Below, piece by piece: positions 1-10,900 of a DNA stretch of 64,000 nt (position 1 is the first letter of the stretch; each line of letters begins with the position of its first letter). Source of the stretch: Tolypeutes matacus (taxonomy: Eukaryota > Chordata > Mammalia > Cingulata > Chlamyphoridae); NCBI GenBank assembly GCA_026826555.1, contig JAKSZT010053769.1:9284907-9348906 (forward strand). Reading direction: 5' to 3'. Both the position numbers and the translations under genes were made by a program. The notes under the pieces were generated by a model. That model saw nothing but the letters and a program-made list of their open reading frames with translations. It was not told where the DNA came from and made no database searches.

Positions 1-831
1 TTCCCCTTGCCTCCAACGTGGGTGCTCTTTCCTGTACATTTCCACTGCACCCTGTACAAAACTCCATGTTAGCATTTGTGAGCCTAAAAAATACAGACTA
101 CCACATAGCACTAGGAAGATCTAAAGAAAATAGTTGAATAGATGGAGGCTAATTTTCCACACTCCCCAGTATTTCTTAACCTCAGTGATAACAGCTGTAA
201 GATTTGCAGGTATATCTCTCTGCGAAACTTCTAGTCCCTTAAAAGGACAATGGAGTCTTATTTTTCTGACATAAGCAACTGATGAGATAAGAAACACCAG
301 ACTAATAACAAATATTGGAGAGGATATGGAGAAACAGGAACAGTCACTAATTTCCAGTGGCAATGTAAAATGGCACAGCCGCTATAGAAGACAGCTCTGC
401 ACCTCCCCAGAAAGTTAAGCATAGAACTATCATGTGGCCTGACAATCCGACTACTAGGTACACACCCAAAAGAACCGAAATCAGGGATTCAAACAGATAT
501 TTCCACAGCGATGTTCAAAGCTTAAAATCTTGTAGCAGGTGCTAATAGTCTTTGGTCAAGGACCAAACTCCTTGGCCTTCCAAAGAGATTTTTTTTTTTA
601 CAAGACAGATACAAAATGAAATTGCATCTAAATAAAATTTAAAAATAAAATTTGTTTTCCAAAAAAAAAGGACAATGGAGACAGTGCCCTGCATATCCTC
701 AGGTTACAATTTTACCAGTTATTAGTTGTGTACTTCTCCACTATCCCTTTCCCCAGGGCCAATTTATTCTCATAGGTAAAGTTCTATGTTACTAAAAATT
801 AATATTATTTCTTCCTACCTCCATTAATCAG
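1..831 (+). other. DNAH11 intron (left edge), no exon seen
   Basis: No dynein-like peptide is visible here. The stretch holds an L1 3' fragment (about 300-530), an A-rich tract and unique AT-rich intron ending at the AG of 830-831. Confidence 0.6.
300..530 (+). repeat. L1 3' fragment
   Basis: The sequence follows the standard L1 end-of-ORF2/3' UTR text (an aatattggagaggatatgga string, then cacccaaaagaaccgaaatc) on the + strand. It is diverged and truncated at both ends. Confidence 0.7.
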
Positions 832-944
832 GTTTAATGACCTCCTCTTACGATGCCGAGAACTGGATACTTGGACACAAGACCTTACTCTTCCAGCTGT
901 GGTGTGGATTTCTGGCTTCTTCAACCCTCAGTCCTTCTTAACTG
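832..944 (+). CDS. DNAH11: DNAH11 antepenultimate coding exon
   Basis: The acceptor is AG at 830-831 and the donor is GTAAGG from 945. The exon is 113 nt. Its first base completes a codon from an exon outside the window, and its last G starts a split alanine codon. It encodes [20 protein letters not shown] followed by [17 protein letters not shown], typical of the dynein C-terminal domain. Confidence 0.92.
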
Positions 945-3787
945 GTAAGGATTGAGGCCAGGCAGTCTCTGATACTGCAGAACACCCCTAGCCCTGCCAG
1001 CCTCTGTCTCTGATAGTTTGTCCCTGCCCTGGTCACCAATCTTCATGCAGTAGCCTTTACAGAAAAGGGAATGGATGTGATGATGGCAATTACTAAGAAA
1101 ATAAAATTCCTGGCAGGAGACAAGCAGCACCAGATACAGAGTGGGATAGGATGTGGTTCACTCTAGTGCTTAAGTCAGTAAATATTTTTGGCTTTGGGGG
1201 CCATCTGCGCTCTGCTGCGACTCCTTAATTCTGCTTTTGTAGTGTACAAGCAACCATGGGTAATATATAAACAAAAGAGCATGGTTGTGTTCCAGTAAAA
1301 CTTTATTTACAAAAACAGGAGAAGGTTGGTTGGTCCAGTTTGCCAATCCATGCTATAATGGTAGTCACATACAATTGCCCAAGAACCTAGAACAGCTAAT
1401 GGATCCAGGTAGATGCTCAGCTGCTTGGCTCCAGGGAACCGTATGTACAACTTTTTTGTCTTATTCAATTCCTCTTCCTTCTCCTTCCAAAGCAATCATG
1501 CAGACCATGGCTCGAAAAAATGAGTGGCCGCTGGATAAAATGTGCTTGACTGTTGATGTTACCAAAAAAACAAAGGAAGACTATGGCCATCCCCCAAGGG
1601 AAGGAGCATACCTTCATGGTCTGGTCATGGAAGGTAAGATGCTCACGGAGGTTTATTAAGGTATTTTCTTTGGTTTATTCTGTTTCTCAGTATCTACTCA
1701 ACTCATACAATAATCACACTACTGGTTATTTACCTCACCTCTTGCTCTTTCAAACAATTTCAAGGCCAGGATGTGATTTGGATACCTTCACAGCCTCAAA
1801 ACTGTAAGCTTGCAAGTTAATAAATGCCTATTGTAAAAGCCAAGCCATTTCTGGTGTATTGCATTCCAGCAGCCTAGCAAACTAAAACATCAGGCAAAGA
1901 AGATTAACCCATTAGAAACCATCCAGGGGAGGACCTGATACACACCAAAGACTTAAAAAAAAAAAAAAAAAAAAAGGTCCTAAACATACTCAAAGAGCTA
2001 AAGGAAATCAGAAAAATGGCAGAACACTAAGAGAATACCAGTAGAAAGATGGAAATTATGAAGAGGAACCAAACAGATGAAGTAAGAGAAAATTTAAATT
2101 CCCTAGAGGGATTCAACAGCAGATTGGAGCTGACAGAAGAATCAGTGACTTTGAAAATAAGAAAACTGAAACAATCCAGTCTTAGGAGCAGAAGGAAGAA
2201 AGAATGAAAAAAAATGAACAGAGCCTGAGGAACCATAAAGAATACCATTGTGGGAATCCTAGAAAGAGAAGAGAAAGAGGCAGAGAGGACATTCAAAGAA
2301 ATAATGGCTAAAGCTCCCCCAATTTAATGAAAGACATGGCTATACACACCCAAGTTGTTCTAAAAACTGCAAACTAGATAACCTAAATAGACCAACACCA
2401 CAGCATATTGTATTATATAATCAAACTGTCGAATGCCAGAGACAGACAGCATTCTGAAAACTGCGGGAGAGAAGCAACATGTTATGCATGTTTCTCATCA
2501 GAAACCATGGAGGCAAGACGGCAGTGGGATAACACATTTAAAGTACTGAAAGCAAAAAATCGCCAGCAAGAATGCTCATAAACAGCAATACTATTTCAAA
2601 AATGAGAGTGCAATTAAGACATCCCTTGATAAACAAAGCTGAAGGACTTTGTCACCATTCAATCTGCTGAATAGAGTTCTGTAGGTTGAAAAGAAAGGAC
2701 AAGAGACAATAGATCAAAGCCACATGAAGAAATAAAGCTTTCCATCCAGTGAGGGTAATGACATGGGTAAACATAAATGCCAGGACTATTGTTTTTTTCG
2801 GTTTGTGACTCCACTTTTTACTTCCTACAGGATCTAAAAAGGCAGATGCATAAAATTTAGTTAAGTCAGTGGTTTGGGACTCAATGTATAAGCATGTAAT
2901 TTGTGACAATTACATAGAGGTGGGGGGACAAAAGGGTACAGGAACATAGTTTGCACATACTATTGAACTTAAGTTGGTATCAAAGCAAGTTGTTATAGGT
3001 TTAGGATGTTAACTTTGAGCCTCAGGATAACTACAAAGATGTCACTACACATTGTGACTCTCTAACAGGAGGCTCTTAAGAGTATGCAAAATATTTTCCA
3101 AATTTATATGGCATACATACTAGCGTAAAAAAAGCTTTTAAAGTGCTATCCTAGTCCCTGCCAACATGCTTCTTTTTCACTTTAAAGCAAGTGCAATATA
3201 AATGAGTGACTTGAACTTGGCATAGAAACTAAGGTGGTGGGAAGAAATGCGGTAAGCCAAATTCACTTTTTTAAAGACAGGACCACAAGTTTGCTTTAAT
3301 ATGTATGAAGTTTTATACCTTTTGAATTAAACCAATCTATTTTCATAGGAAATTCCCTTCCTAAGCAGCACTTGAGCAGCAGGTATGTAAAGCTCCCTCT
3401 CACATCTCAGTCACAGGCCAGCTCAGGAAGGATGCCACCAACAAGCAATAGCATGACAAAACCAGAACATTTATTGCCTTAAAGAATAAGATCAGTACAA
3501 CATGCCACACAGATGCAACTCTTGTGTGATTTGCCACAGGTGCCCAATGGGATGTCCAGTCAGGAACCATTGCCGAAGCTCGCCTCAAGGAGCTGACGTC
3601 CGTGATGCCGGTCATCTTTGCGAAAGCCATACCCGTGGAGAGACAAGAGACCAAACACACCTATGAGTGCCCTGTGTATAAAACCAAAATGAGGGGCCCC
3701 GGGTATGTCTGGACCTTCAGGTTAAAAAGCAAAGAGAAGACAGCAAAATGGGTTCTGGCGGGGGTGGCTCTGCTGCTGGAAGCCTGA
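832..3787 (+). CDS. DNAH11: DNAH11 (axonemal dynein heavy chain 11), last three coding exons, partial
   Basis: Three exons (832-944, 1493-1633, 3540-3787) join in one open frame of about 166 residues and a TGA at 3785-3787. All borders are AG/GT and the split codons fit: G plus CA at the first junction, G plus GT at the second. The peptide contains [65 protein letters not shown] and ends in [13 protein letters not shown]. These belong to the C-terminal end of axonemal dynein heavy chains, after the AAA+ ring. The DNAH11 paralogue is chosen over other dyneins from the residues and from the convergent neighbour CDCA7L, which is the known mammalian arrangement. The protein is an outer-arm motor of motile cilia. 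The upstream exons lie outside the window. No stop or frameshift is seen. Confidence 0.93.
1170..1350 (+). repeat. hAT-Charlie type DNA transposon remnant (MER1/MER58-like)
   Basis: The sequence contains the familiar strings gtaaatatttttggctttg and gtaaaactttatttacaaaa found in MER1/MER58-type non-autonomous elements. The exact subfamily is uncertain. It lies in the DNAH11 intron before the penultimate exon. Confidence 0.6.
1493..1633 (+). CDS. DNAH11: DNAH11 penultimate coding exon
   Basis: The acceptor is AG at 1491-1492, preceded by a pyrimidine tract, and the donor is GTAAGA from 1634. The exon is 141 nt and encodes [17 protein letters not shown] to [11 protein letters not shown]. The final G joins GT of the last exon to give glycine. 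The intron before it (945-1492) carries a hAT-type repeat. Confidence 0.93.
1740..1890 (+). repeat. 3' end of a xenarthran MaLR-like LTR
   Basis: It matches the 3' part of the LTRs at 33945-34436, 38336-38804 and 50304-50752: a cctcaaaactgtaagct block, a taataaatgcc signal, then a block ending in cagcctagcaaactaaaaca. The 5' part is missing. It lies in the last DNAH11 intron. Confidence 0.7.
1970..3060 (+). repeat. L1 fragment, ORF1 region and inter-ORF spacer
   Basis: It runs parallel to 39300-40400 within the long L1 of this window: a coiled-coil-coding stretch with gattcaacagcagattgga, then aaccatggaggcaagacggc, then ttgaacttaagttggtatca. The reading frame is broken. It fills most of the last DNAH11 intron on the sense strand. 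Confidence 0.8.
3470..3475 (-). terminator. Candidate CDCA7L poly(A) signal (distal)
   Basis: AATAAA on the - strand lies 1.4 kb after the stop codon. A second copy lies at 3873-3878. Which one is used cannot be told from sequence. Confidence 0.35.
3540..3787 (+). CDS. DNAH11: DNAH11 terminal coding exon
   Basis: The acceptor is AG at 3538-3539. The exon holds 248 nt of coding sequence, from [20 protein letters not shown] to GVALLLEA and TGA at 3785-3787. The conserved dynein C-terminal strings MPVIFAKA and YVWTF are visible. The exon lies on the strand opposite the presumed CDCA7L 3' UTR. Confidence 0.93.
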
Positions 3788-3872
3788 GGTGGACTTACGT
3801 GCCCACCTCCAGCCTCTGCCAGAGCACACTGAAAACCTGTCATTGACACTGCACTGTTCACCTGCACATTAA

Positions 3873-3878
3873 TTTATT
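3873..3878 (-). terminator. Candidate CDCA7L poly(A) signal (proximal)
   Basis: AATAAA on the - strand lies about 1.0 kb after the stop codon. Use of this site would end the transcript before the last DNAH11 exon and avoid overlap with its coding part. Confidence 0.35.
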
Positions 3879-3938
3879 CTACTGAAAGGCATAAAACATA
3901 TCTCAGCTTAAGCAATTTTTAGTAACATGTGCATTAAC

Positions 3939-3974
<36 letters not shown>

Positions 3975-3977
3975 AAA
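3939..3977. repeat. T16-A23 homopolymer palindrome
   Basis: Sixteen T are followed directly by twenty-three A, inside the shared 3' UTR interval. Either transcript would carry a 16-bp A:U hairpin with no loop. It may derive from abutting poly(A) ends of two insertions. Confidence 0.8.
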
Positions 3978-4369
3978 CACCATCCTTAAAAAGTAGCAAA
4001 GGCAAAGAGAATGAAGCAAACTAGAAAGAATACTGGAAACCTATTTGGAATCTATGCTCATTGATTTTTAGCTTTCCCAAGGGCCCCTTAACACAAGATA
4101 CAGTATCTCTCACATTTTCATCAGGCTTCCATTAAACACACATACAACCTCAGAAACAATATGCCTGGAAATCTGTCATCAAATGGGATTTTAGCTCTTA
4201 GAGATATATCTTTTAAATTTAAAAATTAGCCCTTACATTCTTTTAAAACACAGAAGCAGCAGGGTGGCCTGAAACAGATAGGCAGCCGCTCCTGCTGGCT
4301 AGCAGCACTCCCAGGCCTCCAGTGCCTATAACCTGACAATCTACTTTTCTTCAGTCAAGTTTTTATAAA

Positions 4370-4375
4370 AATAAA
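4370..4375 (+). terminator. Candidate DNAH11 poly(A) signal
   Basis: AATAAA on the + strand lies about 580 bp after the DNAH11 stop. The variant ATTAAA at 4131-4136 is an alternative. Either choice lies inside the presumed CDCA7L 3' UTR. Confidence 0.3.
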
Positions 4376-4871
4376 GGTCTATGGTTAATTGCACTTTGTA
4401 ATTTAGGGGAAAGGTCGTCAATATAAATTACAAAGACCCAGAACAGGTAAAACCACATGGATTGTTTGATATGATGGTCATTCATGATAAGGTGATTAAA
4501 GGGTATGTAGCCCCTATAAAAACTAGGCCTAGAGTTACTGTTTGGAAAGTCAAAGATCAAAGCAACACAGATAAAAGCTGTTTATACAATAGTTTCTCTG
4601 TAACTTACCTGAAGTTCAACTCCACCCCACTTAAACTGTGCATTTTAATCGTAGGCAAATACTTTTAGCAATTCAATATACAAACAGATCTGTGTATACA
4701 GTATTATAGATTCCTCTGCTTTTAAAAAAATATTTTGAAACAGTATACTCTACACAAAGAATTTCTGTATATATATAAAAAAAAAAACCAACTGTAAGAA
4801 ATATTAGGCACAATTGGTGTAACATGTCTTGTTGGAATAATCTATGGTGAGCTGGAGCATTCCTTTTTCTC

Positions 4872-4902
4872 TTAATTGTCTTCTACCAGCTGCTTTTGTA
4901 AG
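4872..4902 (-). CDS. CDCA7L: CDCA7L coding exon 10 (end of frame)
   Basis: This exon has 31 nt of coding sequence: the last base of a serine codon, then LQKQLVEDN and TAA at 4874-4872. The acceptor is TTTCTCAG. The 3' UTR continues to lower coordinates. Confidence 0.94.
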
Positions 4903-7900
4903 CTGAGAAAAAGATAAGAAGCATTAGTATGGGAAGTAGTTCCTCAGACAAAGGCAAATAACAAAGCAGCATTCCTGACTAGAGAGGTTCAAGATTCTCA
5001 GAACCTAGGCTTCCAACCTCAATGGGTCCTGACGTCTTATGCCTCCATAACGTCCCCAGCATGACTCACCACCTAATTCCAGCTTTCCAAAACTGGGCTT
5101 TACAATCTGTCTGTTGTATAAATGATGCTTGTATACCATAACCCTGCATCCTTGTGCCTGTAATGAGACACCCCATGTCCTAAGTGCACATCGTGTGAAA
5201 CCTTCCACGCTGGTCGTGAGGGTGTGGCTGCCTCTGGCTCTTCAAATTTTGCCCTTTCCCTCAGCCCTGTATCTTCTTTCCATTTCCTTTTTACACCACA
5301 AGGAGAAATTTGGGGTGGAGACAGTAGGTGAAAATTCTAGCAGAGGAGGTGGAAGTTTCTCAAAAGGGAATATATCAGCACTGAGCTTTTCCAACTCAAA
5401 GATGGTACTCAAGGTGGGTTTATATACAACAGCCACGAAATGAGGCAACCACTACCTGCCTGCCTGGTCTCCTGTGTCAGGCCCTGGGAGTACTACCTGC
5501 ATCTTTAAATTGCAAGAAACTCACCTCTCCAGGTATTCCTTAACATTATTATAGCCATAAAACTTGGCCAAATGAATGAGGATCCCTGTGGCACAGCGGC
5601 CATCACGCTTCCGACAGTAGCTGCAATTGCAGATCCCACGGCAAGGAGGACACATCCAATCCTAGGGACAAGATGATGTTGGAAATTTCTCCCATTACCT
5701 ACAGGCTCTGGCAAACATGGCATTCTGATCAAGCCTGGCTCAGCTTGGCCTCTCCTCCAACCCCATGTTCTCTTTTAGTATATGCCACAGGCGGAAGCCT
5801 GTAGAAGATTCACCAAGCGCTTCTCACAGTGTTTAAAAGTGTTATCTATCTAGTGTGTCTCCTTCATTTCACAAATTTCACAAAAGTGCAGAAAGGCTGA
5901 TCACTCAATGTCACACATGGAAAAACACTGAAAAATGTGACTTTTAGACAGGAGCAGATAGATAATATGAGGACCCTTGTTCAAAAATATTAATTTCAAG
6001 GGGGCAACAGCTGAAGCTTTAAGCCAAGCCCAGGGCCTTCTAAGTGTGGGGCTCTTGCAACTGTACAGGTTGTAAAACAACGAAGTCAATTCTGGTTTTA
6101 GAAGGAGCAGGGTTCCAGAAAGATCAGCAAGACCTAAGTGTGAATTTGGCGAGTGGCAGCTTATACTTGTCTGTAACTGTCCTATAGGGCAGTGGTTACG
6201 AGCACAGACTCTGGAGCCAGACTGCCCAGGTTCAAGGTCATGCCTACAACTCTTGTTTCATTTTGTAGTGGGAACTCAGGCATAGAGGCTATATACCTAA
6301 TCATAAGGTTAAATGAATTAACTGTGCTAACAGGTGTCAGACACACCAAATAGTGCCAAAAAGCACTCTACACTGTGAAATAAACCACTCCACTTTGCCA
6401 GAGGGAAAGTACAGACATTAACTTGTTCAAAACCAGACAACTGTTAGAAAGTTTTGCTCTGACACTGCAAAACAACCCAAACTCTTCTCCTATCCCTCTG
6501 TCAGTATGCACTCTTTCTAGGAACCCTCGTCTTAAGATACAGGAAGAAGAGGAGGGTGATGAAGGTGCCACAGAAACCAGAGCTCTGCAGCTACAGGTCC
6601 CCAGAAAAGGCTTCCAGGAACTCCATCTGCATCTTGCTTCCCTTCACCAATACTACTGATAATGAGAATATGCGCCAATCCTACCGGGTCCAGCAACGCA
6701 GATCTCACGTCCTCCCCGTAGCGGTTCCGTAGGCAGGGCCCGCAGAACTGTCCCCGCACGCCACCACAGCCTTGGTTTCGACACACTGTCTTGGTGTCAA
6801 TGGTCTTCTGGCGACACTGATGGCAAGTGTTGCCCTGAGAGGGGGAAGATGTTGAGCAGGTGAATATGGGGATGTATATGGTGACGCCCACGAGGCCAGA
6901 TGCCGTGATTTACAGTTCCAAGCACGTGAAGAAGCACTGCCCCTCTTAGAATCAAGCAGGACTGCTTCTCTGCCACAAACCATGGCTGCTCTGGTAGACT
7001 GCAAACTGTTCAGCTGTGGGACCAGAGAGGCCTGAAGGCAGGCAAGGCTGCGTGGGCAGCCCGGAAGGCATGAAATGATCAGGGTTGACAGGAAAAGACC
7101 AGAAGAAGGGATCAAGGCAGGGGTGGCAGAGCCTACAAGACAAGGGACAGGCAGGTGATTGAGCCGCAATGAGCCCGGGAATGGGGTGGGGGGGAGCGCG
7201 GGGAGGACACACACGCATCAACTCAGTTCCATCCTAGGGCCGGGGAATCTGGATTTTTTTTCGTGTAAAATCTGATTTTTAAATATTAGCAGTTACATTT
7301 AAAACGTTTTAATACTACGTTAATACAATGTCCCATTGCTTATCCAACCAAAGATGCAGAAGAACAAAATGCCGTCCTCTAAATCACTACTTAAAAGAAA
7401 TTTTAGCTTATTTCCTAACAAGCAAAGATATTCTGTAAAGCTTTTATTTCGATAGTTTTAGTACCAAAAAAAAAAAAAAAAAAAAACCCACATTATTTTT
7501 CTCAATATCTAAAATGTAAAAACTAGAAATATTTAAAATATAATAAATTATATAGAATATAAAATTACATAAATAAAAGCTTTTCCAAATTCTACCCCCT
7601 CCATTCCCCTAAAATTATATGCATCCTCCATTAAGTCGTCTCTCCTGAGGAGAACGACTGCACTAAGCCCTCCTCCCTTTCTCAGCCACAGCTGTTGACC
7701 TCCTATCTCTGAGCCCTCGTGGAGATGGCACAAGGGCAAAAGTCCTGATACTGTAGGATTTTAAATACTAATGCCCTGGATTTGTACTAGGAATCACAAT
7801 CATGCAAATTATTCATAATACATCATTTACCAGAACTTTATCATAGATTTTGTCTCGAACAGTTATGGCAACATTTTCCAGGTCCTCTTCGGTAATATCC

Positions 7901-10900
7901 TCCACTGGTCGAAAAGAAGAAGCACGGCGACGTCTTCTATACCCCTGACATTTCCCCTGCAAAATGAGCAAAAGCAGCAGCTGGAATAAGATGTTTTGAA
8001 AGTTTTAAAATATATACTAGAAAAATGTCCAGCCCTCAGAGCTCTAGCTCAGCCCTCTTCCACTTCCCTGGAACCATTCATTTATCATTTACTGAGCTTC
8101 TTCCTTCCAGGCAAGGCAATACAATAAGAAACTCAGGCTCGTTGACCATCTGCTATAAACTCTGCAAGGAGAGGGAAGTGAACCCATGCTGAAAAGCCAA
8201 ACCCACAAAGGGGCAGTGTCCAAAAGTTTCTCCTTCCAGACTGAAAGCACATTCCTAAAACAGAAAAGCTAGGTGGAACCCATGCACATTCCCATATGCA
8301 AAACTCGGAGGCAACTGGAGCTGCTAGCAGGTCTTTACTGCCTCCTCAGCTCAGCTCCTCTTCTCAGCTCAACTGAACTCTGGGGCTTACACCTTAGACC
8401 AGTGGTTCTTCTCAGGGTGGTCACAGGACCAGGAGCATCAGCACCACCTGGGAATCTGGAGTCAGCCACAACAGACTCACTGAGTCAAAAACTGCTTCAA
8501 CAAGCCCTCGGGTGACTGATGCACACTCAGGGTGGAAGACCACTGGCTTAGGCAAATAATAATTAGCTTATGAGTCAGAAAATACCCCACTAATTGTCTT
8601 CCTTCTTCTGAAACCGTAAAATTCTTCTGCAAACTTGGAGGCCGAGACAGTGAAGTTTTCTAGAGCAAACTTCTCAGGAGGCCGTGCACTGCGGGTAGGG
8701 TTTGTGCGCCGGGTGATCTGTCCCTCCGAGAAGGCTCGTCTCACAGTTTTCTTCTTCTGGAATTGAGAGCACAAATGCATGCAATGGGGGCTATCTTGAC
8801 TAAAATCCCTCTGGCAATTAGCATATATACACATGAATATTATAAGAAGTTCCACTTACGGAAGCTGAATTCGGGGTTCGTACAGGGAAGAAATCTGGCA
8901 TAGAATTCAATTCCGCCAATAACTGAGCAAGCTGAAGTTCAGAATAGAAGAAAGGATCTTATATAAATATTGCCAGGTCTAGTTCATCCAACACCTATCA
9001 CAATTTCTCAGTTCTGCTATCATGAGAAACCCAAATAAAGTAGTTTACCTAAGACCTCAACATTACTTTTAACCTCATGTTGAAAGATTTTTATCTCCGG
9101 AAGTGAGATGATGATGCCATCATTCACAATAGTAAAATTTATGCCTATTCCTTATATATAAGGGCAACATGATGTGGCAAAAACAGCCCTAGAATGGCAA
9201 TGGTCTAGAGCCCAAGATTTGAATCCTGACTTGGCTAATTAATTGGCACTGTGACCTTAAACAAATCCTTTTATCCACCTGAAAATCACTTTCCTCATGT
9301 TAAAAAAGAAAAGGCTCAACTAGATTATTATGATGGATATTTAAAGCTCCAAAAATCTGATTCTATAAATTAGTGAATTTCTTAATGGTCAATAATAATT
9401 TATGAAAATATTTCTGACCAGATTAACAGGCATCAATATGTCAACCAGCAAATTTGTTAATTAGGATTCTTTTTAAGTTTTAGATTTATACAAATGTACA
9501 GGTGTCACTAAAAAATAACCAAGAAAACAGTTATTTTAAAGATACAGATTGATACAATGCAAAAAATTCCTTTAGGTAAGCACAAATGTGTCTTTGGATT
9601 AAAATGACTCAAAAGTAGGCTTTATATTTTCTTAAGTATCTTGTTAGATATACAAGAGTGGATATACAATATCATTACATTATGTTGGTTTTTTTTAAAG
9701 AAGACATTTTAAAAACCACAAAATGCTAAAAGTGGTGGAGTGGTGGGTTTATTAAAAAAAAAAAAAATTCTGTATATACAAAATTATGGAGCAAATGATT
9801 CTCAACAATGATCAGATTAACAATTATTGACCACATATGAAAAAACCTAAAACACATAATAGATTTGCTCTTGCCTCATTAATTATTCTAATAGACATTT
9901 TAAAATTAGAGTGAACTGAAACTGTACAAACTTGTTTTTATTCTTAGACCTCCTCCATTCCTTCAGATAATGTCTTAAAGCCACAGCTGGTCATCACAGG
10001 AGTGTGGCTTCTAGGTCGAAAGCCGCCAGCCTGACCTACACATTACAACTCTTAAGCTTAGAGACAGCCCATTTACTTTTACTCTTTGCTTCTATCTGCT
10101 GGGAACAGGCCAACTGTTAAGTCCCCCTTCATCCGCCAAACCACTATATATTTAGAACTTAACTTGACAAACAGTAAGCAGCATTAGTTCATGGCACCAA
10201 GTAGGGGCGGGGGCTAAAAATGGTCCTGGAAAGTCTCTTTCTGTTCCCAAATCTGATCATGTAATAACTGCTTTGGGTTCTGGAAAAGAAAAGGATACAC
10301 GATACCTAGAGCACATTCTCCCTCACAGAAGCCAGGAAAGCAGCAGTTGTAAAGGCAAAGCAGCCTAAGCAAACTACTTGTGAGAGCCGACGGATCCCAC
10401 AGCGGCCACCACGGAGCCTTACCATGGCTTTGTTCTCCTTGATGTTCATGGTCCTTCTCAGCAGGGCATCTGAGTCATCAGGGCCCCCACCCCTACAGTC
10501 ATCCTCAGACTCAGAGGCAGAATCTTCCCTTTGAGTCCCCTGTCTGCAGCTTTTCTTTCTTCCAAGGATTGTTTTTTTATTGTCCTGTAAGCACGAGCTA
10601 GAAAACGATGGCTCAGAACTGTTTTTCTTATGTGATTTATTTGCCAATTTCTTGGTGGGAAACTGAAAGGCTACTCGGAGACCGATACTACCTCTTCTCC
10701 GCCTGCTTCTTCTAGGCAGAGCCTTTTCTTCTCCATCATCATCTTCCTTTTTCTCACTCACGAAAGATGCTTTACCATCATCACTCAGATCTGACTCCAC
10801 AAGCTAACAAAATAAAGGACAGAACAAAGACATTGTCTATAAAAGACCTCCCAAAAAGACATATTTAAAACCACTCAAACATTATTTCAGGAGAAAAATG

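Larger units (their letters stand above)
3450..4871 (-). other. CDCA7L: CDCA7L 3' UTR (extent inferred), facing the DNAH11 3' end
   Basis: No coding sequence is seen between 3788 and 4871, so this gap holds both 3' UTRs. Two AATAAA signals lie on the - strand, at 3878-3873 and 3475-3470. Use of the farther one would carry the UTR across the whole last DNAH11 coding exon. The end point is inferred from these signals only. Confidence 0.45.

Noticed and set aside
1..831. A further DNAH11 exon at the left edge
   Set aside because: No dynein-like peptide with splice borders was found; the stretch is intron with an L1 piece.
10423..10440. Extension of CDCA7L exon 4 past GCCATG into the open frame below 10423
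   Set aside because: GTAAGG is a good donor, the next exon continues the family sequence as LAQLLAEL, and the downstream frame has no family similarity.
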